A stretch of DNA of 30,678 nt from CAZCFB01 sp964511535 (GTDB lineage Bacteria; Myxococcota_A; Polyangia; GCA-2747355; CAZCFB01): the NCBI GenBank assembly GCA_964511535.1, contig CAZEFW010000115.1, positions 1-30,678 on the forward strand. The letters are read 5' to 3'. The stretch's first letter is position 1. Each line of letters opens with the position of its first letter. Below are positions 18,601-26,059 of this stretch, in pieces. The notes beneath the pieces were generated by a model that did not search any database, was not told the DNA's origin, and saw only the letters and a program-made list of their open reading frames with translations. The translations under genes and the position numbers were made by a program.

Positions 18601-20493
18601 ATGGGCAGCTCCCAGCGGGTCCTGCTAACCGTGGTGATCTGCGTGTTCATCATCATGGCCTGGTCCTACCTGGCCCCGATGCTGGGCCTGGTGCAGAAAC
18701 CACCGCCCGCGCCGCCCCCCAAGCAGGGGGTGGACGCGCCCAAGACGCCGGGCGCCACGGCGAAAAAAACCGAGACGAAGCCGGCCAGCGAGGGCGCGGC
18801 CAAGAAGAGCGCTCCGGGCGAGGTCAAGCCGGCGGAGCAGGAGGCGGGCGAGGGCCCGAGGGCGACCAACGCCGAGGGCATCCACACCTCCATGGACACC
18901 CCCACGGCGGTGAGCATCTTCACCGACCGCGGCGCCGCCCTGCGCTCCTGGAAGCTCAAGGACCCGCGCTACCAGCAAGAGACCGAGGGCAAGCTCCGCC
19001 CGGTGGACCTGGTCAACACCCCCGAGGGAAAGGGGCCGTGGCCCATCACCACCGTCTTTTCGGACTCCGACTTCTCCCTGCCCGAGGACGCCCGGTTCAC
19101 CCTCAAGGACAAGGACCGCACCAGCCTGACCTACGTCTGGAAGTCGGACAAGGTGGAGGTGACCAAGAAGTACACCGTCGATCAGGAGCGCACCCTGCTA
19201 TGGCTCTCGCTCAAGCTGCGCAACCTGACCGGGCGCAAGCTGAACCACCGCCTGGAGCTGCGGCTGTTCAACCAAGAGGAGCCGGGGCAGGGCACACCGA
19301 GCTTCACCAACCCGTACCCGCGCATCCCCACGGTGCTGTGCCATGTCAACGGCGAGGTCAACCGGCGCAGCGCCACGGCCGTGCGCGGCGAGGGCGGCGG
19401 TTGCACCGCCGGCGGCTGCGGCATGGGCGAGGGCGTGGTCAACCAGACCGGCGAGGTGCTCTGGCTCGGCTCGGGCGACCGCTACTTCCTCACGGCAGTG
19501 GTCCCCACCGACGAGCCGGTCACCAGGCGGTGCGAGCTCAACGTGCTGGAGGAGAACATCATCCAGGGGGCGATGCTCTACCCCAAGGAGGAGCTCGACC
19601 CGGGCAAGTCGCGCACCTGGAAGTTCACTGTCTTCGTGGGCGCCAAGGAGCTGGGCGGCCTCGACTCGGTCAAGGGCCCGCCGGCGGCGCCCGAGGTGAA
19701 CCTGCACGAGTCGCTGGAGTTCGGCTGGTTCACGGTGATCTGCCGGCCGATGCTCGGGCTGATGCAGTGGTTCTACAAGTTCGTCGGTAACTGGGGCCTC
19801 TCCATCATCCTGCTCACCCTGGTGGTCAAGCTGCTGACCCTGTACTGGACCCAGAAGAGCATGCGGTCGATGAAGAACATGCAGCGGCTCAAGCCGGAGA
19901 TGGACAAGCTGAAGGAGAAGTACGGCGAGGACAAGCAGCGCCTGAACCAGGAGATGATGAACCTGTACAAGGCGCACAACGTCAACCCGCTGGGCGGGTG
20001 CCTGCCGATGCTGATCCAGATGCCCGTCTGGTTCGCGCTCTACCGCACCCTCGGTAACGCGGTGGAGCTGTACCGCTCGCCCTTCGTCGGGTGGATTACC
20101 GACCTGACCGCGCCGGACCCGTACTACATCCTGCCCGTGGCCATGGGCGCCGCCATGTACGGCCAGCAGCTCATCACGCCGCAGCCGATGGAGGGGACCC
20201 AGGCCAAGATGATGAAGTACGTCATGCCGGGCATGTTCACCGTCATGATGCTCGGCCTGCCGTCGGGGCTGACGCTCTACATCTTCGTCAACACGGTGCT
20301 GACCATCGTGCACCAGTACTACATGAACAAGACCGACCCCCACAAGGGCAAGCCGGTCGAGGTGGATAGCGCGCCGGCGCAGATGCCGGGCCGGGCCATG
20401 CACGAGAAGCCGTCGCCCACGGGGGGCAAGAAGTCCAGGGGCCCGTCGGGCAGGGCAGCCAAGAAGACCAAAAAACGGAAGCGCAAGAAATGA
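18601..20493 (+). CDS. yidC: Membrane protein insertase YidC
   Basis: Insertase for inner-membrane proteins, alone or with SecYEG. The protein has 630 residues and the Gram-negative layout: an N-terminal membrane helix (about 7-27), a long Pro/Ala/Lys-rich linker (about 34-95), a periplasmic beta domain (about 95-370), and a C-terminal insertase core with WFTVICRPMLGLMQWFYKFVGNWGLSIILLT, then the cytoplasmic hairpin (MRSMKNMQRLKPEMDKLKEKYG), GGCLPMLIQMPVWFALYRTL, and further helices. The tail is rich in Lys/Arg and probably binds ribosomes. An excellent AAGGAGGAGG site precedes the ATG. The stop overlaps the khpB start by 4 bp (ATGA). Confidence 0.96.
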   Translation: MGSSQRVLLTVVICVFIIMAWSYLAPMLGLVQKPPPAPPPKQGVDAPKTPGATAKKTETKPASEGAAKKSAPGEVKPAEQEAGEGPRATNAEGIHTSMDTPTAVSIFTDRGAALRSWKLKDPRYQQETEGKLRPVDLVNTPEGKGPWPITTVFSDSDFSLPEDARFTLKDKDRTSLTYVWKSDKVEVTKKYTVDQERTLLWLSLKLRNLTGRKLNHRLELRLFNQEEPGQGTPSFTNPYPRIPTVLCHVNGEVNRRSATAVRGEGGGCTAGGCGMGEGVVNQTGEVLWLGSGDRYFLTAVVPTDEPVTRRCELNVLEENIIQGAMLYPKEELDPGKSRTWKFTVFVGAKELGGLDSVKGPPAAPEVNLHESLEFGWFTVICRPMLGLMQWFYKFVGNWGLSIILLTLVVKLLTLYWTQKSMRSMKNMQRLKPEMDKLKEKYGEDKQRLNQEMMNLYKAHNVNPLGGCLPMLIQMPVWFALYRTLGNAVELYRSPFVGWITDLTAPDPYYILPVAMGAAMYGQQLITPQPMEGTQAKMMKYVMPGMFTVMMLGLPSGLTLYIFVNTVLTIVHQYYMNKTDPHKGKPVEVDSAPAQMPGRAMHEKPSPTGGKKSRGPSGRAAKKTKKRKRKK

Positions 20494-20945
20494 CCACGGA
20501 CCACAAGGCACGCGCCGCCGAGGCGCTCAAGGAGATCATCGTCCTGATGGGCTACGACTTCGAGGTCGAGGCCAGCGAGCAGGACGATAAGATACGGCTG
20601 GAGATCACCGGCGATGCCGAGGGGGAGCTGGTGGGCGAAAAGGGCGCCACCCTCGACGCCCTGCAGTTCATCGTGGGCCGCATCGTGGGCCGCGGCGATG
20701 ACCGGTGCCGGCAGCCCATCGTGCTGGAGGACGGCGGCTACCGTCAGCGGCGGGACGACGCGCTGGTGGAGCTGGCGGACAAGGTGAAGGACAAGGCGGT
20801 CGAGACGGGCATGATCGTGTCGCTCAACCCGATGAGCGCCCACGACCGGCGCATCCTTCACATGACCCTGCGCGACGATCCAGCCGTGTCCACCGAAAGC
20901 GAAGGTGAAGGGGACCACCGACGCATCCTGATCATCCCGAGCTAG
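20490..20945 (+). CDS. khpB: KH-R3H RNA-binding protein (Jag/KhpB/EloR type)
   Basis: Single-stranded-nucleic-acid-binding protein of 151 residues. The KH domain has the loop GEKGATLDALQFIVGRIV (the family's GxxG-xTLDALQ), and the C-terminal R3H domain has NPMSAHDRRILHMTLRDD. The Jag_N domain found in Firmicutes proteins is missing, as is common in Gram-negative lineages. Translational coupling to yidC through the ATGA overlap supports a shared role in membrane or cell-division control. It ends 4 bp before a convergent gene. In many genomes mnmE follows at this point; it does not here. Confidence 0.92.
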   Translation: MTTDHKARAAEALKEIIVLMGYDFEVEASEQDDKIRLEITGDAEGELVGEKGATLDALQFIVGRIVGRGDDRCRQPIVLEDGGYRQRRDDALVELADKVKDKAVETGMIVSLNPMSAHDRRILHMTLRDDPAVSTESEGEGDHRRILIIPS

Positions 20946-20949
20946 CGGT

Positions 20950-21885
20950 TTAGTTCGTCTTCAGTAAAACCTGCCGATAGAGCCGGAATAGCCCTTCTCT
21001 GTGCAGCGGGTCGAGGACCTGGACCGGGCCCGTGCGAGGCTCCCGTGGGGAAAACAGGCTCGGCTTGAGCAGATAGAACAGCGCCAGCTCGTCGGTCAGG
21101 TCGGCCAGCTGCACGGCGTAGTGCCGGGCCACCGCCGGACGGGCGAGCAGGGTCGAGAGCAGGGCGGCGGCCGGCGAGGCGGCGGCCTCTCCTCGCGCGG
21201 GCGGGGCGGCTGCCCAGGCGTCCGGCTTCTTCGACGCGGGGCCGTGCACGATGTAACGCAGCGCGAGGCCCGAGCGGGCCAGGGCGGCCCAGGACGCGGG
21301 GTCGAAGCGGGCGTTCCAGGAGCGGCGCGGCCCCGGGGCGCCGGAGAGCACCACCTCGCTGATCTTCGCGCGCAGGGCCGGGCGCTTTTTGAGCAGCCGG
21401 GCCAGGGTGCCGGTGGGACCGAGGGCGAGCACCGTGACCGGGCCGGACAGCTTCAGGCTGGACAGCGGCAAGACATCCACCGGCTTGAGCGTCACCGGCA
21501 TTGCCTGCATCAGGGTCCGCACGACCCCGGATCTGAAGGGCGGGGCAGGGCGGGGCGGCCGGTGATCCGTCGACGCCGTGAGCACGGGGATCTGCCGGCG
21601 GTCCATGGCTGACAGCAGGCGTGAGATCACCACCGCGCCCCGGCTGGTGTCGAGCACGCCATCGCCCAGCAGGATGGCCTTGATGTCGATCCGCGGCTCC
21701 TGCAAGCAGAGGCTCAGGGCCACCACGTCGTCGAGCCCCATGTCGGTGTCGATGACCACCGGGAGGCGCCGCGGGCCCTCCTGGGCGGCTGCGGGCCAGG
21801 CCCAGAGCAGCAGCAGCCACAACAACACAGGCGCGGCGGGGAAGGCTCGTAGGGGGTTATTCACCTTGAAGGCGGATGTTAGCAT
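20950..21885 (-). CDS. Exported nucleoside-hydrolase-like protein, active site partly altered
   Basis: The protein has 311 residues. A hydrophobic stretch ending WAWPAAAQE (about 19-36) is a signal peptide, which is unusual for this mostly cytoplasmic family. VVIDTDMGLDDVVAL carries the calcium-binding Asp cluster (DTDxGxDD) of inosine-uridine nucleoside hydrolases. TVLALGPTGTLARLL and ISEVVLSGAPG match further family strands. SWNARFDPASWAAL corresponds to the usual EFNxxxDPEAA: the Asn and DP are kept, but the Glu is replaced by Ser. I find no clear match to the late His-Asp segment. It may bind, rather than cleave, a nucleoside, or act on a different substrate. The start could be ATG 21885 or the GTG at 21864; the former lies 6 bp from the divergent HD gene. 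Confidence 0.7.
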   Translation of the reverse strand: MLTSAFKVNNPLRAFPAAPVLLWLLLLWAWPAAAQEGPRRLPVVIDTDMGLDDVVALSLCLQEPRIDIKAILLGDGVLDTSRGAVVISRLLSAMDRRQIPVLTASTDHRPPRPAPPFRSGVVRTLMQAMPVTLKPVDVLPLSSLKLSGPVTVLALGPTGTLARLLKKRPALRAKISEVVLSGAPGPRRSWNARFDPASWAALARSGLALRYIVHGPASKKPDAWAAAPPARGEAAASPAAALLSTLLARPAVARHYAVQLADLTDELALFYLLKPSLFSPREPRTGPVQVLDPLHREGLFRLYRQVLLKTN

Positions 21886-21891
21886 GGCCTG

Positions 21892-23049
21892 ATGTTCAGA
21901 CGCGCGCAGTTCAAAAGAGAGCTGGTGGACACCGAGGAGTTCCTCGCCCTCAGCGCCGAGATCAACTATCAGCTATCGGCCCGGCGCCTCAACGAGCGCG
22001 CCCTGCTGGCGCTCATCCTTGGACCGAGCAGGGTGAAGGAGACCGAGCCGCTGCTCGAGGCGCTCGGCGTGGTCAAGGCGGGCTACGAGGGGCTCCACCG
22101 TCGGCTCGGCCCGGCTGCGGTGCTGCACCCGCTGCGCACCGCGGCGTTGCTGGCGCGCACCATGAAGGATCCCACCGCGCTGGATCTGCTGTGCGCCATG
22201 CTGCACGACAAGCAGGAAGACCTGAGCGAGAAGCGCCTCGGCTCGGAGCAGTACCAGAAGATGCAGCGGCTCTACCACCGCATGCTGGAGCAGATCGACA
22301 GGGACCAGCGATGGTTCCTAGGCGAGCGCCTCGAGCTGCTGACCTGTCAAAAAGGTGAGCCGTACAACGCATACCTCGGCCGCATCCTTGACAACGCGCG
22401 GGTCATGACCGACCTGCTGCATGTCAAGATGGCCGACCGGCTGGACAACAGCCTCGACGTCACCGTGGCCCGGCCGGGCGTGCTGCGCTACGACCTGTTC
22501 CAGACCATCTTCTCGGCCATGTTCGTGCCCCGCCACACCGGCGTGCACATCGAGGAGTACCACTTCCTGCCCACCGAGCAGGAGGGCGTGCAGATCCTGA
22601 GCAACCTGTTCAAGAACATCCTGTTCATCAGCCTGTTGCGCAGGGAGGGGCTCGAGCGCCTGGACCAGACCACCACCGCGCTGTCCGAGGCGCTGTGCCT
22701 CGCCTCGAGCAAGGTGGCCCAGTGGCTGGTGCTCGAGGTGTTCGCCTCCTGCGTCACCGAGGGCGAGGACCAGCGCAGGCTGCTGGACGACGTGCGCCTG
22801 TACACCACCACCGGCGGCATCGAGGCGGTGCGCAAGGACGACAACCCCCACCCTCTCGACGGGCTGTTCCTCAAGACCTACGGCGCCACCAACGTGGGCC
22901 GGTCGTCGCGGCTGGCCACCCTGTGGGAAGACAAGGAGCGCCTGGCGCGGGTGGTGCTGGTGTTCATAGCGGTGTTCACCACCTTCCAGGCCGACCCGAA
23001 GTACCATGTCAAGGGCATCGACCGGACGCGGGTGTGGGCGGTTGAGTAG
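21892..23049 (+). CDS. Stand-alone HD phosphohydrolase of SpoT/MESH1 type
   Basis: The protein has 385 residues. The motif set of ppGpp 3'-pyrophosphohydrolases is complete: His79 (LHPLRTAALLA), His105-Asp106 and Glu109-Asp110 (MLHDKQEDL), and Asp182-Asn186 (KMADRLDN). In SpoT and MESH1 these residues bind Mn and position water. No (p)ppGpp synthetase, TGS or ACT domain follows. Instead there are about 190 residues, mostly helical, of no recognised family (for example FHFLPTEQEG-like and LYTTTGGIEAV segments). It could be a small alarmone hydrolase, or act on another nucleotide such as NADPH, as MESH1 does. It starts 6 bp from the divergent nucleoside-hydrolase-like gene, so a shared control region is very short or lies within the genes. 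Confidence 0.72.
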   Translation: MFRRAQFKRELVDTEEFLALSAEINYQLSARRLNERALLALILGPSRVKETEPLLEALGVVKAGYEGLHRRLGPAAVLHPLRTAALLARTMKDPTALDLLCAMLHDKQEDLSEKRLGSEQYQKMQRLYHRMLEQIDRDQRWFLGERLELLTCQKGEPYNAYLGRILDNARVMTDLLHVKMADRLDNSLDVTVARPGVLRYDLFQTIFSAMFVPRHTGVHIEEYHFLPTEQEGVQILSNLFKNILFISLLRREGLERLDQTTTALSEALCLASSKVAQWLVLEVFASCVTEGEDQRRLLDDVRLYTTTGGIEAVRKDDNPHPLDGLFLKTYGATNVGRSSRLATLWEDKERLARVVLVFIAVFTTFQADPKYHVKGIDRTRVWAVE

Positions 23050-23066
23050 GGCGGCTCCGCCGCCCT
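23048..23066 (+). terminator. GC-rich hairpin at the end of the HD gene
   Basis: AGGGCGGC and GCCGCCCT form a perfect 8-bp stem with loop TCC, overlapping the TAG stop codon of the HD gene. No T-run follows, so it is a terminator-like or RNA-protecting hairpin. The TCC loop also appears in one of the REP-like palindromes near 2.4 kb. Confidence 0.4.
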
Positions 23067-23069
23067 GGC

Positions 23070-23132
23070 TTGAGGCTTGAGGCTTGAGGCTTGAGGGTGG
23101 ATGGTTGAGGCTTGGGGCTTGAGGCTTGAGGG
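23070..23132. repeat. 7-bp tandem repeat (TTGAGGC)
   Basis: Nine heptamers lie in perfect register: TTGAGGC three times, TTGAGGG, TGGATGG, TTGAGGC, TTGGGGC, TTGAGGC and TTGAGGG. The array lies between two convergent genes, so length changes would not alter any protein. Confidence 0.85.
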
Positions 23133-23147
23133 GGAGTGGCCTGGCTA

Positions 23148-24488
23148 CTATTTGCGCCGGATCTCCAGCCAGTCCACCAGCCCTGACCAGTCCTTCGTCA
23201 CCATGATGATCAGGGTCTTCCAGCCCGGGGTCAGCTTGACGCCGCTGACCAGCTGGCGGCCCCAGACCACGTACTTGCCTTCCACCTCGTAGGGCCCGGA
23301 CGTGGTGTACGAGAGAGGCTTCCCGTCGAGGGTGTAGGCGTAGCCGGTGGCGCTGGCGGTGTCGTCGCCCTGGACCCCGGTCTTGACCTTGAACTGAAGG
23401 TCGTACGACCCCGGCCGGGTGACCAGGAAGCGGACGGAGACCGCATCGCCGACGTCGGCCATGGTGATGATGCCGCCGCTGGCCTTCTTGTAGCTCCAGT
23501 CCCTGACGATGGCGCTCAGCTTGCCCGCGTCCCGGTCCACCACGTACAGGTCCTCCAGCTCCATCCGGTGGCGGTTGCTGAAGTACGACGACAGCTTGGC
23601 CGCGGTGGTGTCCTTGATCGGCAGCGCGCAGTTGAGGTTGAACCGCCGGCGGGGATCCACTGACGCGTAGCCGCCGCCGGCGATGGTGGGCGCGCCGGTG
23701 GCCCGGGCCACGCGGTATCCTGCGGCCTTGACCCGCTTGATGACGGCCGCGTTGTAGGCGCCGTAGGGATAGATGAAGCTGTCCACCGTCAGACCCAGGG
23801 CGAGCAGCGCCTGGCGGCTGGCGTCCACCTCCTTGACCACTTTTGCATCGGCAAGCTTGGTCAGGTCGGGGTGCGAGTAGGTGTGTGACGCGATCTCGAA
23901 GCCGTCGAGCTGCAGCTTCTTGAGATCCGCGGCGGTCATGGTCCAGGTCTTGGTGCCGATGAGATCCACCTCGACCCCGATGGTGGCCGTGAGCTTGCGG
24001 GCCCGGATCATGGGCGCGGCGATGTCGCGGAACCAGGTCGAGGTGGTGTCGGACATCAGCAGCAGCGGACGGGCAGGGAAGCCGTTGTGGGGGAAGGCGG
24101 GATCCGCGGTCAGCTTGGCGAACTGCCGCATGGTCAGCGTGGTGTAGCCGTTGTCCCGGATGTAGTCGAGGTGCTGCGCGTACAGCTTGGGGCTCAGCAC
24201 ATACTTGTCGTTGGCCGAGGCCTTGTGGTCGGTGACCCCGTCGTAGTCCAGGCATGGCACCTGGGAGATGACGTCGGGGTACAGCGGGCCCGGGTCGCGG
24301 TAGTCCCGGTGGGGCAGCCAGTCGGGAGAGGGGGTGGCGTCCGTGGCGACGGGGCCGCCGTCTGCTGCCACGGACCCGCCGTCCGGGGCAGGGTTCCCCA
24401 CGGGCAGCGGGTCCAGCCCGCTCGCCGCGTCGTCAGCGCAGCCCAGCGCCAGGAGCACCAGGGCCGCAGTCGATAAATTGACCCTCAT
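23148..24488 (-). CDS. Polysaccharide-deacetylase-fold lipoprotein with altered metal site
   Basis: The protein has 446 residues. The signal ends in LLALGC (Cys17), followed by a Gly/Asp/Pro-rich linker (about 20-60). The NodB-type domain spans about 80-300. Its motif 1, normally TFDDG, reads MSDTT here: Asp147 (the catalytic base position) is kept, but the metal-binding Asp is Thr148. Motif 2 HTYSH (202-206) is intact, and FIYPYGAYN matches motif 3. A C-terminal beta domain (about 330-446) resembles carbohydrate-binding modules. Such enzymes remove acetyl groups from peptidoglycan, chitin or exopolysaccharide. With the metal site changed, it may bind sugar without cutting it, or use an altered metal geometry. 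It lies 84 bp downstream of the thymidine kinase gene on the same strand, behind an AT-rich gap likely to hold its promoter. Confidence 0.82.
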   Translation of the reverse strand: MRVNLSTAALVLLALGCADDAASGLDPLPVGNPAPDGGSVAADGGPVATDATPSPDWLPHRDYRDPGPLYPDVISQVPCLDYDGVTDHKASANDKYVLSPKLYAQHLDYIRDNGYTTLTMRQFAKLTADPAFPHNGFPARPLLLMSDTTSTWFRDIAAPMIRARKLTATIGVEVDLIGTKTWTMTAADLKKLQLDGFEIASHTYSHPDLTKLADAKVVKEVDASRQALLALGLTVDSFIYPYGAYNAAVIKRVKAAGYRVARATGAPTIAGGGYASVDPRRRFNLNCALPIKDTTAAKLSSYFSNRHRMELEDLYVVDRDAGKLSAIVRDWSYKKASGGIITMADVGDAVSVRFLVTRPGSYDLQFKVKTGVQGDDTASATGYAYTLDGKPLSYTTSGPYEVEGKYVVWGRQLVSGVKLTPGWKTLIIMVTKDWSGLVDWLEIRRK

Positions 24489-24572
24489 ACTCCCAAGTCT
24501 AGAATGGGAGGAATTACATTACAAATTCTTTTTGTATTTTGTATGACAGTTAATTTCTGGTGTAATGTCGGG

Positions 24573-25151
24573 CTACAGTGCCCCGGCCTCCACCAGGCGG
24601 CCGTGGTAGCACCGGGCGCAGGTGGGCAGGTACTTCTCCTCGGTGCCGAGGTCGATGGTGGGCCCGGCGAGGGTGGGAACGCCGTCGGCCAGCTTGAGGT
24701 TGAACACCGCCTTGCGGTTGCAGTAGGCGCAGGTGGTCTTGACCTCCTCGATGGAGTCTGCCGCCTCCATCAGGCGCAGGGCGCCGGGGAACAGGCCGGT
24801 GCGGAAGTCGGTGCGCAGTCCGTAGCAGATCACCGGCACCCCCGGGTCCCAGGTCAGCCCCCGCAGCTGCTCCACCATGGCCCGCGAGAGGAACTGCGCC
24901 TCGTCCACCAGCACGCAGTCAACGTCGGTGAACTGCGCCGGATCGAGCTGCGTGTCCTCCTTGACCAGCAAGTCGGCCGGCTTCTCCAGCCCGGCGCGAG
25001 AGTGCACCACCTCCTTGCCGAAGCGGTCGTCAAGCTCCGGCTTGATGATGAAGGCGCGCTTGTCCTGCAGCGCGTAGTTATGCGCCACCGCCAGCAGGTT
25101 GAGGGTCTTGGCGCTGCCGACCGTGCCGTATCGAAAGTAGAGCTTTGCCAT
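24573..25151 (-). CDS. tdk: Thymidine kinase
   Basis: Salvage enzyme that phosphorylates thymidine to dTMP (type II, TK1-like). The protein has 192 residues. The start ATG at 25151 gives MAKLYFRYGTVGSAKT, where the P-loop has Ala in place of the last Gly of GxxxxGK[ST]. Other motifs are normal: LVDEAQFLS (Walker B), CYGLRTDFRTGLFPGA, and zinc-ligand pairs CAYC and CARC, with YHGRLVEAG after the second. It is the last gene of a four-gene operon, 8 bp after the DUF6599-type gene. Much longer upstream frames exist but enter the neighbouring gene and are not credible. Confidence 0.92.
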   Translation of the reverse strand: MAKLYFRYGTVGSAKTLNLLAVAHNYALQDKRAFIIKPELDDRFGKEVVHSRAGLEKPADLLVKEDTQLDPAQFTDVDCVLVDEAQFLSRAMVEQLRGLTWDPGVPVICYGLRTDFRTGLFPGALRLMEAADSIEEVKTTCAYCNRKAVFNLKLADGVPTLAGPTIDLGTEEKYLPTCARCYHGRLVEAGAL

Positions 25152-25159
25152 GTGCGTCC

Positions 25160-26059
25160 TCACATCCCGCCCATCATCTTGAGCGTGGTCTTGTGGTCTC
25201 CTGCTCCGGCCAGGCCGATGAAGCCGGCCTTGACCCGTGCCACCGCCACGGTGCCCTTGTACGGCACCGCGCGGTACATCACGGCCCGGTCGCCCACCCG
25301 GGTCGACTTCCACTTCTTGCGCAGCAGCCGCTCGCGCGCCGCCTCCACGGCCTTGTCGTCGGGGGCGATCATCACGAAGCGGGTGTGGGTCTTTTTGCCG
25401 CTGCCGTACCTGGCGTGCAGGCAGCCCGAGAGCTCGCGCAGGCCGAGGAAGCTCTGGCGGGTGAAGCCGAGGCTCCCGGCCACTCGCCCTTTTGCCGGCA
25501 GCAGCGCCAGCGCGGCCGGCGCCTTGTCGCCCAGGGAGATGGTCCGGGCCATGTGGCCCAGCACCTCCTGGCAGACAGCGGCGGTCAGCGTGCCCGCCCT
25601 GACCTGGAGCCGCAGGTAGCGAAAGTCGCCAAAGGCGAGGCAGTGGCCCGGCGTGGCGAAGCCGGCCTTCACGCCGGCCTGCTTGATGGGCCGCAGCCGC
25701 TCCGGGCGCTCGCGCAGGTAGACCCCGAGGGCGTCCATGTGCGAGCCGAGCTCGTAGATGTGGACGGTCAGCTTCAGCTCGCCCTTGCGGATCGGGTGCA
25801 GCTGCAGCCGGGTCATGCCGTAGGACAGGTAAAGCTCCGCCGCGCCGTTGATGGCCGAAAAGACCGTCTTGCGGTCGAAGGTCTGCACCCGCCCCTCGGC
25901 CTTCCAGCCGGGCGGGGCCAGGGTCCTGAGCTTGCGCGCCCCGGCCGCGGAGGGCAGCAGCAGGGCCGCGGCCAGCAGCGTGAGGGCCGCACGCGTCATG
26001 TAGCGCGTCATGTAGCGCGTCATGAGACCCGTCATGAGACCCGTCATGAGACCCGTCAT
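25160..26059 (-). CDS. Exported DUF6599-type protein with repeated start codons
   Basis: The protein has up to 299 residues. The N-terminus is encoded by a 12-bp tandem repeat, giving MTGL three times, MTRY twice, then MTRAALTLLAAALLLPSAAGARKL, a signal peptide. The mature part contains FSAINGAAELYLSYGMTRL followed by a YELGSHMDALGVYLRE segment, typical of DUF6599, a family of unknown function found in deltaproteobacteria and Acidobacteria. Six ATGs, at 26059, 26047, 26035, 26023, 26011 and 25999, are all in frame. The first overlaps the upstream stop codon (ATGA), so translation is probably coupled; the last gives the most normal signal peptide. The gene is part of the operon with the aldo/keto reductase, kelch lipoprotein and thymidine kinase. 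Confidence 0.78.
   Translation of the reverse strand: MTGLMTGLMTGLMTRYMTRYMTRAALTLLAAALLLPSAAGARKLRTLAPPGWKAEGRVQTFDRKTVFSAINGAAELYLSYGMTRLQLHPIRKGELKLTVHIYELGSHMDALGVYLRERPERLRPIKQAGVKAGFATPGHCLAFGDFRYLRLQVRAGTLTAAVCQEVLGHMARTISLGDKAPAALALLPAKGRVAGSLGFTRQSFLGLRELSGCLHARYGSGKKTHTRFVMIAPDDKAVEAARERLLRKKWKSTRVGDRAVMYRAVPYKGTVAVARVKAGFIGLAGAGDHKTTLKMMGGM
25997..26059 (-). repeat. 12-bp tandem repeat carrying six start codons
   Basis: On the minus strand the units are ATGACGGGTCTC (three copies) and ATGACGCGCTAC (two copies), then ATGACGCG, with ATGs exactly 12 bp apart. Because the unit is a multiple of three, expansion or loss would change the number of start codons and the leader length but not the frame. 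Each unit also contains ATGA, so each could overlap a stop in another frame. Confidence 0.9.
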
